DNA of 64,000 nt from Meandrina meandrites (GCA_963693305.1 OY855907.1:30751801-30815800), one strand, 5' to 3'; shown: positions 24,701 through 51,261, counted from the first letter of the stretch. Numbers and translations are program-made. The notes: generated by a model from the letters alone, not told the origin.

Positions 24701-27487
24701 TGATGATGATGTCGACGACGACGACGACGACGATGATGATGATGATGACGATGATGGAAGAAGTTATTTCCGGTTGTAAGCAATCAGTGGAAGTTGGCCA
24801 TTTGGAACATTCCATGACATTGTGCGACATTGTCTGAATTTTCGTCGGCGAATAATTAAAGAAGCAGGGACTTTCAACAGTGCTGTTACGACAAGTTGGC
24901 TAGTCATGCAAGACTGACATTTTTTAGGAAACAGTGGTTTAATGTATTTATACACTCCAACGAGCTACAGAAATTGTCGTGTAATCATTTTTAGCGCGAT
25001 ACCTTTATCATCTTGCTGTGCTCAGATTCTAACGACTGTCAATCAAATTGCAGCGTTTACATCACAGACTTGAACGAACCTTAAACTTTATTATTGTAGT
25101 CAATAAAAAACGCTTAGTGAATATCTACTACATGTAAATGCAGTTAGTTTAAATTATTATACACTGTAGTCACTATCTTTCTTCTCATTGGCTAAGAGCC
25201 TACAGTTGAAAATTCTGGGAATCAGTGAACCCTACAGATTATTTACTAATCTGCTAGCAGATAAGTGAATAATCTGTAGGTGAACACCTGCTGTTTTGCA
25301 TGACTTCTAAGAGCAATGTCAAGTTTTACGGGTGGTGAGTGAGATCTTGCACACAGCGAAGTGTGCAAACAGTGTGTTTGTCGTTATTTCCTTTAAAAGA
25401 ATTAATAATAAATACAATTATTAGATTTGGTTTTGTGATATTCGGAATAATCAAGGTCTTGGTAAGTGTTATTAGTCTCAGCCTTCGGCTTCGGCTGACA
25501 ACACTTACCTCCTCCATGATTATTTCGGATATCACTTAAACATCATCCAATAATTGTTCTTAACGAACATGAAGGATGTCAGATAGGAAGGAGGACCATG
25601 AGGTTCACCCGAGTCTAAATACAACAAAAAATTGTCATTATTTCGTCAGGACCTCTTACCACTTGCATACGATGCAGTCCAAGTTATTAACCAAGCGGTA
25701 AACATCGAACCATGTTTATCATTGAACAGGACCGCAGATGTTTTAGAAGATACAGGTGTCAAAATATTAGCTTGTATTAGAAAGGTACGTTCTTTTAATT
25801 CTCAATGTGTATCAGATGCATGTTAAGGTGGTGGCAAACGAGGACACAATGTTGCAGACACATTGTTGCTCATGATTGTTTCTATGCTGCGCAAACCAGG
25901 AAACATTTGTTGCGGACACAAAATGTTTCTGAAAGAAATCAGAAACATTTTTGTATCTCGGACACAAATTTTTTTGCAATTGTCCGCAACAAATGTTGTG
26001 CGCGCGGGCAAACGGGGAAACAGTTGTGTCCGCAACAACGTGTCCGCAACATTGTGTCCTCGTTTGCCACCGCCTTTATGAGTCAGGTTGGCCATCAGCA
26101 TCAGTATCAATAACAGTATTGGTTTGTTCAAGTGAAGTTATGCAATATGTGTAGCCTGAGGTGAAATGATATGAGATGAGATTAGATCAGATGGAATGGG
26201 ATTTGTCAGGATCGATGGGATGGGGTGGGACGAGATGAAATTAGATGAGATGAGAGTGGACAAGACGAGACAAGACGAGGTAAAATGAAATGAGATGAGA
26301 TGAGATGGCCAAAAGAGAAATCTAACAACGGGCGTCGACCAATAAAGGCATTCTGTTAATAAAGGTTATCAGAGTGACCTTACCGCAATTGTGCATATAT
26401 TGTGCATTCGCAAATACCATTATTATTTTACGTACCATAAACAGGTTAATATGAATGGTTCAACAGGCCCTATCCAGTTCAACGAGTATGGGAAGCGAGA
26501 AGGAATTGAACTAGAAATTGTAAACCTTCGAAACAATTCCTTCAAAACGGTAAGTAATCATGCCGTAAATATTTTTCAAAAATAACGCTGTTCTTCTTAC
26601 AAAATGACGTTTGCAGAAATAACATTTTTAACAGTTTGATGTACGCAAATATTTAATAATCTTGAAATAAAGCCAGCCCGAGAGTTCATCGGATGCTGAA
26701 ACCTCAACCTTTAAACTATAAACTTCAATTTTTTTCGGTGGTGTGCGTTACTTTTTTTGATGGTAACATCAATTGGCTAAAAAACATGCTTGTAGCAAAT
26801 TGGGAAGTACCTACTACCTTTAACATCAAGAGTATATCTGCCTGCTGCGAATTAATTTTTTTTTTCAGTTTGAAAAACATATTAGTGATATAACTTCCAA
26901 TAACGCCATAGATTGTACCACACTCTGACGCAAAATAATGTATAAACAACATTACCACCTAGAACTATGCAGCTAACATGAAAGAGAATTAATAACAACA
27001 AAAAGTCGGCATGTTCCGAGATAAATCTTTTGCAGCCGCGCAGGAATGTTTTTACCTTACTAAAAAACTTGAATGTAGTTCAACTTTTCTCGCGTAAAAT
27101 TACGCGACAGTGGAAATCCATCTCAAGGCATATTTACGATAATTATAAGCTAAAAATTAAGATTGTGTTCACGAATATTGAAACACAATTTGATTCCGGA
27201 ATATGTGATACTGAAAACTAATGTATTGTACTTTAACTGGACTTATTCAAGAATCTTGTAAAATTGTTTGGGAAAATACTATTTGCTTCCAAATAAAGAA
27301 GCGGCCAATTCATGAATTTCAGTTTTCTGTAGGCCTATGACATGATTCATTCTTCTTTTATGTCTAGATTGGTATATGGAGTTCAAGTAAACACGCCGTC
27401 CTGTTTGATGATATCTTAGCTAACGTGGAAAGACCACTCACTGTGAGCAGTCTGGAGGGAAGAAAGCTCAGAGCTGTTGTCACCGAG
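21755..27487 (+). CDS. iGluR2 exons 1-9: signal peptide and amino-terminal domain
   Basis: Exon 1 encodes a hydrophobic leader (MNITLIIFVLLVEMAYT). Exon 3 retains IPLIRLHGN and CEKAIQMSAGYRDY almost unchanged from iGluR1, while exons 2, 4, 5 and 6 are clearly diverged. Exon 9 (27368-27487) ends at a GC dinucleotide; without splicing there the frame would meet a stop a few codons later. Confidence 0.83.
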
Positions 27488-28124
27488 GCATGTGAACCAC
27501 ACAGGAGTTAATAGACGCCGAGGAAATCCAATTATAATTAGAAAACGTTATAAATATTCCAATCCTTTCCATAATTTTCCTCTTGAATCAGTAACTTAAA
27601 GTCCCTTACCGACGCTGTAAAGTATACTACTGAATTTATTTAGACACTCGCCTTCGCTGAGTTATTTCTAACCATGAGAAACAAACGAAGGAAACGTTCA
27701 GCCAGTTTATTTAATATAACATCGGTAGCTACTATATTGGTTTTTCAAGTGAAATTTATTTTTCTCTTTTTTCACCAAACCAAAAAAGACGGAACCTTTT
27801 GTAATCAAGAAGAAGCAACGGAATGACGGAACACCATTGTATGAAGGATACTGTATTGACCTGCTGAATGAACTGGCTCGAAATCTCGAGTTTACGTATG
27901 AGATCTACCCCTCTCCGGACGGTCTATACGGTGCTGAAACGGAAAATGGAACTTGGAATGGGATGATTGGCGAGTTAGTGTGCAAGGTTTGTAAATACCA
28001 TAATTTGTTAATTAGTGTCTCTCAGTACCCTTAGGATGCCTTTTGACGGGTTAATTTAAAATGATGATGATGATGGCGGTGGTGATAATGATGATGTGAC
28101 TATGACGATGATGATGATGATGAC

Positions 28125-28177
<53 letters not shown>

Positions 28178-30725
28178 GATCAGACCACGATAACTACCTA
28201 AAGCTATCAAGACTTTAATCAAATCGTTTCATCGGGCGCTTTCATTTGGCAGAACTGGACGGCCGGTCCGGTGGTTTTGAATGCAAAATTGGCTTTTCCC
28301 AAAAGATTAACACCTAATTCCACCAGAACGCTGAAATTAACACGCATATTGACCATGCTTCCATGTCTTTTTTTTGTAATCTTTTAAGCGTGCTGATATT
28401 GCTGTTGCGGCACTCACCATAACTGAACGTCGTGAGAAAGTAGTGGACTTCAGCGTGCCTTACATGCACTACACTGAAGAAATGCTGCTTAAGAAAACAT
28501 CTTCTAGCGGGACTATTGATTTACTCCAGTTTTTGCAACCGTTTGAAAATCACGTTTGGTTTGCTACTCTAGCCAGCTTAGTGGTCATCTCTGTTGCTGT
28601 GTTTTTTATAAACTACTTCAGTCCTTATGGATACAAAGACGACAATGGCAACGGGACGTCAAAAGAGTTTAGTTTCTTTAATAGCGCATGGTTTGCTTTG
28701 GCTTCTTTGCTGCAACAAGGTGGTGACAATACACCAAGGAACTTGTCAGGTATGGAGGCATTTAGCAGTGCGGCTAGCGCTGTCTGATTAATGAGCAACA
28801 GAATTTTTCTTATCACAGTGCACCGGTCAATTCAGGTCACTCCCAGCAAACACTTGTATGCCGCCAAATCTGTCACATCTAGCTAGAACGTTCTAGCTGG
28901 ACGTTTTTCAAGCCAATATTGACAGGAACTACTAGTAAATTTTATTAAAGAACTCTTTACATTGAAACATTTCGGGCTTTCCTCAGCAATCACTGTAGAC
29001 TCACAACCAAATCGTTTTCTTTTTAATCTACTACGCGGATTATAGCTTTTGCCTACATTTTTGCGTGTACCAAATTGGTGCATATTTTAAAAACTTTCCA
29101 TGCATTATCTGCTCACGAAGTTGGCAGTAACAGTTCTGTTATTAGCTTAATCATACCTTTTTAGGTCGAATTCTCGCTGGATGTTACTGGTTCTGCATTC
29201 TTATCTGGGTGTCTACTTACACGGCCAACCTGGCGGCTTTTTTCACCGTAAAGAACGCGGAGCATCCGATTCATAACCTTGAAGACATCGTGAAATCGTC
29301 TTATCAAGTAGGAGTAATTGGCTCGTCAAGTGTTTACGAGGATTTCAAGACAAGTCAGTATGAAACTCACAGGAGGATTTGGCACAGAATAGAAGAGGCA
29401 AACACCATAGTTCAAAGTACATCTGAGGGAAGTCAGTTGGTGCGAGAAAGAGATAAGTTTGTGTTTATTGATGACGGGCCCATTCTCAGATATGCCGCCA
29501 GCCAGCCACCTTGCGATCTTATCGTAGGTAAATATTGAAAGGATTTGTGATATGCAAGCTTAGCTTTACCCCAGACACACATCAGAGGAGGGCGGAGAGG
29601 TTGTGAAGTTGACTGTCATACCCACGAAAGTTTCTTCGAGGGAAGTACGTTTGTTTAGCTAAGACTTTCAGTGGCTGTTCATCCATCGCCGCCATTTTGT
29701 TTAATTGCCACTAAAACAACCATATTTTTAAGTTATATGTAATATCTCTTCTTCATAAATCATATTGACACACCATTTGAATCAATTTGAGTCATTTTAA
29801 TTGTCCGGGTTTGAAAATTCCAGAATTCAAAATTTCCGCGCCGGCAACTGTGAGCAATGTGGCTCTTTTGATCCCTGGATTGGGGTGGACTCCAACCTCT
29901 TGAACTTTGTCACTGATCTTAGACTATCGTCCTAACTCATGTGTTCCAAAACGTTCTGTTTTTGTTATCTTTTGCCAGTGCCAGGTTTAAGCACAGCTAA
30001 AGGACTTTCATTTGCATTACAAGACAATGATCCACACACTAGTGAGTTCACACTAGCCATTCTACATCTACATGAGAATAGTTTTCTTGAAAACTTAAAG
30101 AGGAAATGGTGGGAAACCAAAACTGAGTGTCCTCAGCAGGAACAAGAAACAAGTAAGAAAACAATTGCATAATTAGGTGTAGGTGTGTAGTTTTTTAATT
30201 TGAGGTCGTCGGAAACGTCTTCTTAAAGGTGGGAGCACAAACCCCTGCAGCTAGTCCCCACTCAGGTTCATTTTCAGTTTTGTTTAGTAGTTGATTACTT
30301 TGGGCTTCGTCCAGACTCGTTCCCAGGGGCTTTCCGTTCCTCGTGGGAGAAAAGCGCTGGAAACAAGGTTGAGTTTTGTCGAAAGATTATATAAATTTAT
30401 TATTCGCTCGCTCGGTCGTTCGCTCCATATGCGCTCCTTGGTTGGTTGGTTGGTTCGTTTGTTATTTACTCAAAAGAAGTGATGGTGAACACGACCACAT
30501 CTTGTGTCAATGTTTTCAGCATTGTCTCAAAAGCGTATTGATCTGAAGAGCATGCTGGGAGTGTATGTTGTTCTCTGTGTCGGGATAGTTGTTGCATTAC
30601 TGGCGCTGATTACAGAAATATGCTGGAAAAGGAAACGGAGAAAGTTAATCATTATCAGCAAAGTCGGATCTACAAGGTTTGTACCTTTTTTCCTTTTGAA
30701 AGGCTTATCGACATTTTGTAAGTAA
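21755..30725 (+). CDS. Ionotropic glutamate receptor 2 (tandem paralogue of iGluR1, 14 exons)
   Basis: Paralogue of iGluR1 with identical exon phases. Exons: 21755-21827, 22396-22527, 22768-23007, 23199-23407, 23538-23585, 24205-24327, 25650-25784, 26445-26549, 27368-27487, 27789-27986, 28389-28749, 29165-29527, 29985-30152, 30520-30725. They join to 2,481 nt (826 aa) with no stop. Domains: signal peptide, amino-terminal domain (to ~395), S1, TM1, pore loop with Gln570 at the Q/R site (LQQGGDNTPRNLS), M3 TYTANLAAF (599-607), S2 with Asp685 at the amine-contact position, TM4. The agonist carboxylate Arg is Arg476. Two oddities: the donor of exon 9 reads GAG/GCATGT (a GC-AG intron) where iGluR1 has GTAATA, and exon 13 has two in-frame acceptors 6 nt apart. 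The pore, M3 and S2 exons are much more alike between the genes than the N-terminal exons. Confidence 0.9.
22089..22315. mobile_element. MITE CAGGGCCGTA... with 5-bp AATAA target duplication
   Basis: 227 bp in iGluR2 intron 1. Ends CAGGGCCGTAACC and GCTACGGCCCTG are inverted repeats. AATAA directly flanks both sides (22084-22088 and 22316-22320). Confidence 0.75.
23606..23772. mobile_element. AGGCCATTTCCGAG-family MITE in iGluR2 intron 5
   Basis: About 167 bp starting AATAGGCCATTTTCGAG, ending in the inverted form (CTCCGAAATAGCCTATT). Internal inverted arms are GTCTTCGTGCGAAAC and GTTTCGCACGAAGAC. It begins 20 bp after the exon 5 donor. Other copies: 561-715 and 56120-56292. Confidence 0.75.
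24690..24750 (+). repeat. Trinucleotide (GAT/CGA)n array in iGluR2 intron 6
   Basis: Mixed GTT, GAT and CGA triplets in tandem. The histidine- and valine-rich open frames on the opposite strand are artefacts of this repeat. Confidence 0.85.
25826..26075. mobile_element. Harbinger-type MITE with TTA target duplication in iGluR2 intron 7
   Basis: 250 bp with ~45-bp terminal inverted repeats (AGGTGGTGGCAAACGAGGAC and its reverse complement, few mismatches). The 3-bp TTA flanks both sides (25823-25825, 26076-26078), as expected for PIF/Harbinger insertions. It starts 41 bp after the exon 7 donor. The interior is built of repeated inverted GTTGC and AACAT motifs, so the whole element could fold into a hairpin. 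Confidence 0.82.
26160..26310 (+). repeat. Purine-rich GATGA/GAGAT low-complexity array
   Basis: Irregular repeats of GATGAGAT and GACGAGA in iGluR2 intron 7. No coding sign. Confidence 0.75.
27789..27986 (+). CDS. iGluR2 exon 10: S1 half of the ligand-binding domain
   Basis: 66 codons, phase 0. It contains YEGYCIDLLNELARN and GTWNGMIGEL as in iGluR1. The acceptor is a purine-rich CCAAAAAAG, weak, but preceded by a T-rich tract. Frame and similarity to iGluR1 (TEPFV / TAPFV) fix the start. Confidence 0.82.
28060..28175 (+). repeat. (GAT)n microsatellite in iGluR2 intron 10
   Basis: More than 25 GAT/GAC triplets, the last ~19 being nearly perfect GAT. Confidence 0.92.
28389..28749 (+). CDS. 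iGluR2 exon 11: end of S1, TM1 and pore loop
   Basis: 361 bp, the same length as in iGluR1. It reads LTITERREKVVDFS with the agonist-binding Arg, then TM1 (VWFATLASLVVIS) and a pore loop with LQQGGDNTP. Gln is at the Q/R site. It ends phase 1 at GTATGG. Confidence 0.9.
29165..29527 (+). CDS. iGluR2 exon 12: M3 gate helix and most of S2
   Basis: 363 bp, the same length as in iGluR1. RILAGCYWFC leads into TYTANLAAFFT, then IGSSSVYEDF and FIDDGP. The Asp of DGP is at the ligand amine position, preceded by a second Asp where iGluR1 has Asn. Confidence 0.9.
29985..30725 (+). CDS. iGluR2 exons 13-14: end of S2 and TM4
   Basis: Exon 13 (29985-30152) ends with LKRKWWET and CPQQEQE. An alternative acceptor 6 nt upstream would add two residues in frame. 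Exon 14 (30520-30725) encodes TM4 (LGVYVVLCVGIVVALLAL) and a short tail stopping at 30723-30725. As in iGluR1 a GTTTGT follows an AAG codon (30677), so both genes may splice to an unrecognised last exon. Confidence 0.8.
30313..30373. mobile_element. Short palindromic MITE related to the Pack-MULE end
   Basis: The segment ACTCGTTCCCAGGGGCTTT and its inverted end (GCTGGAAACAAGGTTGAG) resemble the CTCGTTCCCAGGG terminus of the element at 7358-9284. About 60 bp in iGluR2 intron 13. Confidence 0.5.
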
Positions 30726-30929
30726 TGTTATCATGGATCATGGCGAGACATAAAAAAGCGCTTCGTACTTAACATACATGGAGACCATCTTTCTAAAAGT
30801 GTATTTTATTATGCTGATGTAAACTAAGGAAACTACAACTGAAATTTACAAAGTGACAGTCTGACGAAAAGACAAGGTAACAGAAAAACCCATTGATAAG
30901 TTTGCTAACAGTCAGAAAAGCTTCCAAAC

Positions 30930-31095
30930 AATAGCAGGAGCCATAACACGTCATAAAATCCAAAATATCGGCCCGCTGAAAATTTAAAATCCATAATCTT
31001 TTCCATTTATTGTTATTATTAAATGTTATTTCTCCCTTGTCTTGTAACTTTTGGAAATTAGGAATTATTTCAAACAATTTAACGTCAACTTGTCC
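30930..31095 (+). repeat. iGluR2 copy of the duplicated 3' flank
   Basis: Counterpart of 19930-20105. It lies ~200 bp after the iGluR2 stop and may include 3' UTR sequence. It shows how far the ancestral duplication unit reached. Confidence 0.65.
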
Positions 31096-31180
31096 CAAGA
31101 AGCCAGAAAGTCGTAAGAGAATAATTTTGAACTACATGTTGTACTAAACTTTTGTTAACGAAAACAAAATTTCTTTTTGA

Positions 31181-31272
31181 GGCGCGGAGGCCCTAATTGT
31201 TAGCTCGCTGGACCCAGGATCGAACGGTCCGGTTTCAAGCCCTTGGGCAAGAAACTTTACTTTTACAGTGAA
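31181..31272 (+). mobile_element. SINE (family 2) head fragment
   Basis: The GGCGCGGAGGCCCTAATTGTT start and GGTCCGGTTTCAAGCC B-box region match the head of the full copy at 34646-34935, with substitutions. The body is missing. The RTK segmental duplication starts immediately after it. Confidence 0.6.
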
Positions 31273-31674
31273 CTAAGTTAGTTTATAGTGAGCGTTCAAC
31301 TTTTGTTATGGATTTTGTCAGACCTGAGAAATGAAAATGGAGCACAGAAAATAGGATAGGATAAGAAAACAGTCACTCCTTATAAAATATCCAGCTGTCC
31401 TGATTACATCAAAACTAACCAATTTATCAACAACACTCACTAAAGTACGTTTAAAACCTCAATTTGCGGTATTTTTTCCTTAAATTTGTGATGTATATAC
31501 CTTATGAATTATTAATAGGGTAAATAATAGTGTCTACTTAATCGATCTCGTGCATTCTGGGACTCTGTGACACAAAAACGATAAATGGCGGTCACTTATG
31601 TCAAAGGTTGAACGCAAGTATTGTTTAGTAAGTTACCTCATGTTTGACTGGGTTATTTTCCATTTCCATATTTA

Positions 31675-31790
31675 ACAATTATTCACCGATGTGGAGGTGA
31701 ATAGTGGTGGATATTTACCGAGCTGCGAAGCGGAGAGGTAAATATCCACCACTTTCACCGACACTGAGGTGAATAATTGTTTTAGTATAA
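31675..31790. mobile_element. Palindromic MITE core in RTK-A 3' flank
   Basis: Arms ACAATTATTCACC and GGTGAATAATTGT enclose a second inverted pair (GTGGTGGATATTTACC / GGTAAATATCCACCAC) with a ~22-bp loop. Copy B of the segmental duplication lacks this insertion at the matching place (~54730-54750). Confidence 0.75.
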
Positions 31791-31880
31791 ACCAATCAGC
31801 TCGCGCGCAAAGCACTATTCACTTTTGTGGTATATACTTATACTCCATATTTGAGAGAATTGGGTGCGTCTTGGTGAACA

Positions 31881-31886
31881 TTTATT
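31881..31886 (-). terminator. Possible RTK-A polyadenylation signal
   Basis: AATAAA on the - strand, 145 bp after the RTK-A stop. In copy B the aligned position reads AACAAA. Confidence 0.45.
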
Positions 31887-32030
31887 AATGAGGACACTTT
31901 CTGATGCCTATCATGAGAAACGTGCATCTCATTTGCGTTCAATCATGGACATATCTGATGGCGGTGATTGTCTGGTCGATGTTATGCTGCTGATAAAAAC
32001 TGTATCTAACAACCCAAGTCAATCTTATGC

Positions 32031-48272
<16,242 letters not shown>

Positions 48273-48890
48273 GTGTCAAGAGTACGTCGCACATTAACAC
48301 GTCAATATCTACAAGGCAGACGATATAAAGACTAGTAATGATCACAGATTAGGGAGTGCGTTTGTCCTAAGATGGACGCCACTATGTAAAGGAAGCCATA
48401 GTTCATAAATGGCACGAGACTCAGAAGGTAGCAAAACACAAAGATTGTTGGCGTAGTCAGTATATAGCTGCAGCCTTGTGCCTCAATGATGGTGCTGAGC
48501 ATGAGTGAGTCCGAAAAAGGGGTTTAATAAACTGAGAAAAAAATATAGACTGTAGCAGTTCTTGATATTTTAAAGGGGAAGTTTTTTTTTAATAACATAT
48601 ATGTAATCTAAGAATATCTTAAACAGAAGAAGGCATTCAAAATAATTGGCATATCGGCGATTCCTTGCTGAAGGACAAAAACAACCTCAAAAAATGAACG
48701 GAACGGTAAAAGCTTATTGATATCAGAATTGGTGTCCATACATAGATACACACATACAAGAACCAAAAGTCTCAATTTTTCCTGATTAGAAAGCGTTCTC
48801 CTTCGTCCAACGCAAAAAATATTCATTAAGATTGCTACAAGATACTTAAACTTCACCACAAGCTTTAGTTGAATAGTAAGTATTAAAAAG
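48273..48890. promoter_or_regulatory. Presumed RTK-A upstream region (possibly bidirectional)
   Basis: This 618-bp gap separates the RTK-A start codon (- strand) from a small + strand ORF at 48891. No TATA or other motif can be asserted. Regulatory function is inferred only from position. Confidence 0.3.
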
Positions 48891-49118
48891 ATGGCTTCTG
48901 CGAGGATAATCTTAATCCTAATTAGCGTTCAGGTGTTTTCCTTGCATTTCAGGTTTCGAACTGTCCACGCGAATGAAATAAGAACAGAACAAAAAAGGAA
49001 AGTGATCGTCATGTTGAGAGCTTTAAACGGAAATCCTGAACGAGTTGTTCATTTGATCGCTGGAGGGAAAATATATATTTTTTTATTGTTCAACGGCAGT
49101 CTCGACTCGCATATTTAA
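48891..49118 (+). CDS. Possible small secreted peptide (75 aa)
   Basis: ATG with favourable context (AAAGATGGCT) opens with a signal-like stretch (ARIILILISVQVFSLHF). It continues with a basic region (RTEQKRKVIVML) and a Gly-Gly-Lys (LIAGGK). The frame is uninterrupted and AATAAA-type hexamers occur ~120 bp and ~270 bp after the stop. The organisation could suit a peptide precursor, but no family was recognised and it may be a chance frame. It is divergent from RTK-A. Confidence 0.3.
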   Translation: MASARIILILISVQVFSLHFRFRTVHANEIRTEQKRKVIVMLRALNGNPERVVHLIAGGKIYIFLLFNGSLDSHI

Positions 49119-50702
49119 TTACGCGAAGCTTTCTTCGGATGTGTGTTGAATGCCCAAATCATTTTAATAGGTTTTAAGTCTTCCTTATATGCGCAAGTAT
49201 TTTATTGGAGTCGTTCTTAGAGCTTATAAAAGAGAAATAAATAGGGATTCATTTCTCTATACAAGCTTACATGCGGTTTGTTTATTACAACCCGGGCCGC
49301 CAAGTTACAATATCTCAATATTTGGGGCGCTGTTACGGTCTTCAACGTCTTTGAACAGAAGTAGTCTGTTCCCCGCAGTAAAAAAATAAATAAATAAAAA
49401 AAAAGATCAATTTTGTTTATTTCTGAACAACAAAGCAACTTTATAAGTTTAAGAACACGCGGAGCTCTATAATTTATTTCAGGTCACGAATTAAACCTTA
49501 CGCATTGTTCGAGCATTGTGGAAATTCCGATAGTCGCCACGCTTAATTACCAGCACACGAGTATATATCGCACCGGGTTTTATTTACTTTCCGTCAAGAA
49601 TCGTCGAGCTTACTAAATATAAGTTTACGTTAATCGCGTGTCATGCCAAGCTTATACTTGTTTTAAACAGTCGTTTCCAAGACAATAATGAATGCGGGAA
49701 TATCCTGGGAAAACAACTTGATTGGTGAACTTGTTTGCTTTTGGGCTTGTGCATCATTCTTCCATTCTGTGTAGCAAAGGTGAAAGAAACGACAAATATC
49801 CAGATATTTGCTGAATAATTCTTTTCAGTTATATGCGAATCAAGCGAGGACAGCAAGGTCCAGTCGAACACAAACAGCGGAAAGTGTGAAATATGCAAAT
49901 ATAAAATTCGCCACGATTGTTAAACTTTTGATATGCACCACTGCTGTCTTTGACGCAGCCGTCTGATGTATACTACACTTGAAAAATTTTAGGTTTCGAT
50001 TAATGAAATTCCCGTATTTGACCTGTGTGAGGCTTATTTTTTGGCGTAAACTGGCTTCAAGTGTCGCATGTAATAAACAAACTCTTGTTACAAGACCTAG
50101 CACAAGACACTCTTCGAAATGTGAAACCACGAGATTCGGAAGCAAAAACTAAACAAAGTGTGACTTACCCGAAACTTATCGAAAAATTCAATGTTCAGAA
50201 TTGATTTCTCTCCGAACTTCGGCTTCTTCGAACACCATCGAAAGCTTCCGAAAGAGCTGACGTGCCGGTTCACACGGAAATTGACCTCCCAATCGGGGAA
50301 ACTGCACGATCGCACTTCGTGTGAAAGTCCACGTAAAAATGATCGTGAATTCAGGCGCCTACAATTATAGTCTGGCCGGCCAGACCGGTATTTTCTTTAT
50401 TAGTCAGATATCTCCTTATAATTAGTCAAATTGCATCAGTACAATGTTGTGGTGGACTTGTGCTAAAATCAGTATGAATGAGATGTGATTGGTAGCTAGT
50501 TATGAATGTTTAAGACGATAATTTGTTGGATATATCTTTTTATTATATAAACTACTGACAGTGTGTTATAGGGATTTTGGCCACTGAGAAATGCCGTATC
50601 AGAACATATGTGTTCTGATATCGTATCAAACACATGTATCCTGATATGACCTTTGGAATATTCACCTTTTGAAAGAATTGACCTAAATTTATATAATAAA
50701 TG
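49119..50702. other. Intergenic, nothing recognised
   Basis: AT-rich sequence with short open frames on both strands and no domain, paralogue or splice pattern to support a gene. Confidence 0.4.
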
Positions 50703-50837
50703 GAATAATGCATGGGAGCTTGGAGATATGAAATTGATCTTCTCGTGTTCAATCTCGATATCTCACTCGTTCGCTGCGCTCACTCGTGAGATATCGAGTT
50801 GATAAATTTCATATCTCCGCGCGCCCATGTATTATTC
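50703..50837. mobile_element. Palindromic MITE
   Basis: GAATAATGCATGGG.GC..GGAGATATGAAATT at the left is matched by its reverse complement at the right, with an inner pair CTCGATATCTCAC / GTGAGATATCGAG. 135 bp in total. Confidence 0.78.
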
Positions 50838-51261
50838 TCTATCTTTCTTATAACACTTATGTTATACATAATATATTGGGCACAAGGCAAATTTTTTTCC
50901 CGAAGGATACCTTGAAAACTCTAACTACGTATTCGTCTGACCCCGGAGTCGGATCAGTTCCATATCTATCACGATTGAGTTTTGCTGTTAAGTAGTATAG
51001 CCATACACAAGTTTCCTTCCCTCGGTGAAACTACGAAGGTACCGTATGAGTAAAATCAACTAAAAGAAGCGCTGAGAATTATATTCATCCATCAAAACCT
51101 GGTTGGACATGAACTTAAAAGACTACGAGTCAGGGCATAACATGCGTACCGAGAAACTTAGTTGATTTACCTGAATACTATTTATCTTGCACGGGTTTGG
51201 TTGTGTAAGGTCCGCTGCTTAACAGCAACTTGTAGTATTCTGTGCTGGGGCAGAGACAAGA

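Noticed and set aside
24484..24830. His/Arg-rich and Ile/Val-rich open frames
   Set aside because: Artefacts of the GAT/CGA triplet array in an iGluR2 intron.
25823..26078. Repeated GTTGC/AACAT blocks as a CRISPR array or gene
   Set aside because: They are inverted, not direct regular repeats with spacers, and the TTA-flanked terminal repeats show a MITE. The genome is eukaryotic.
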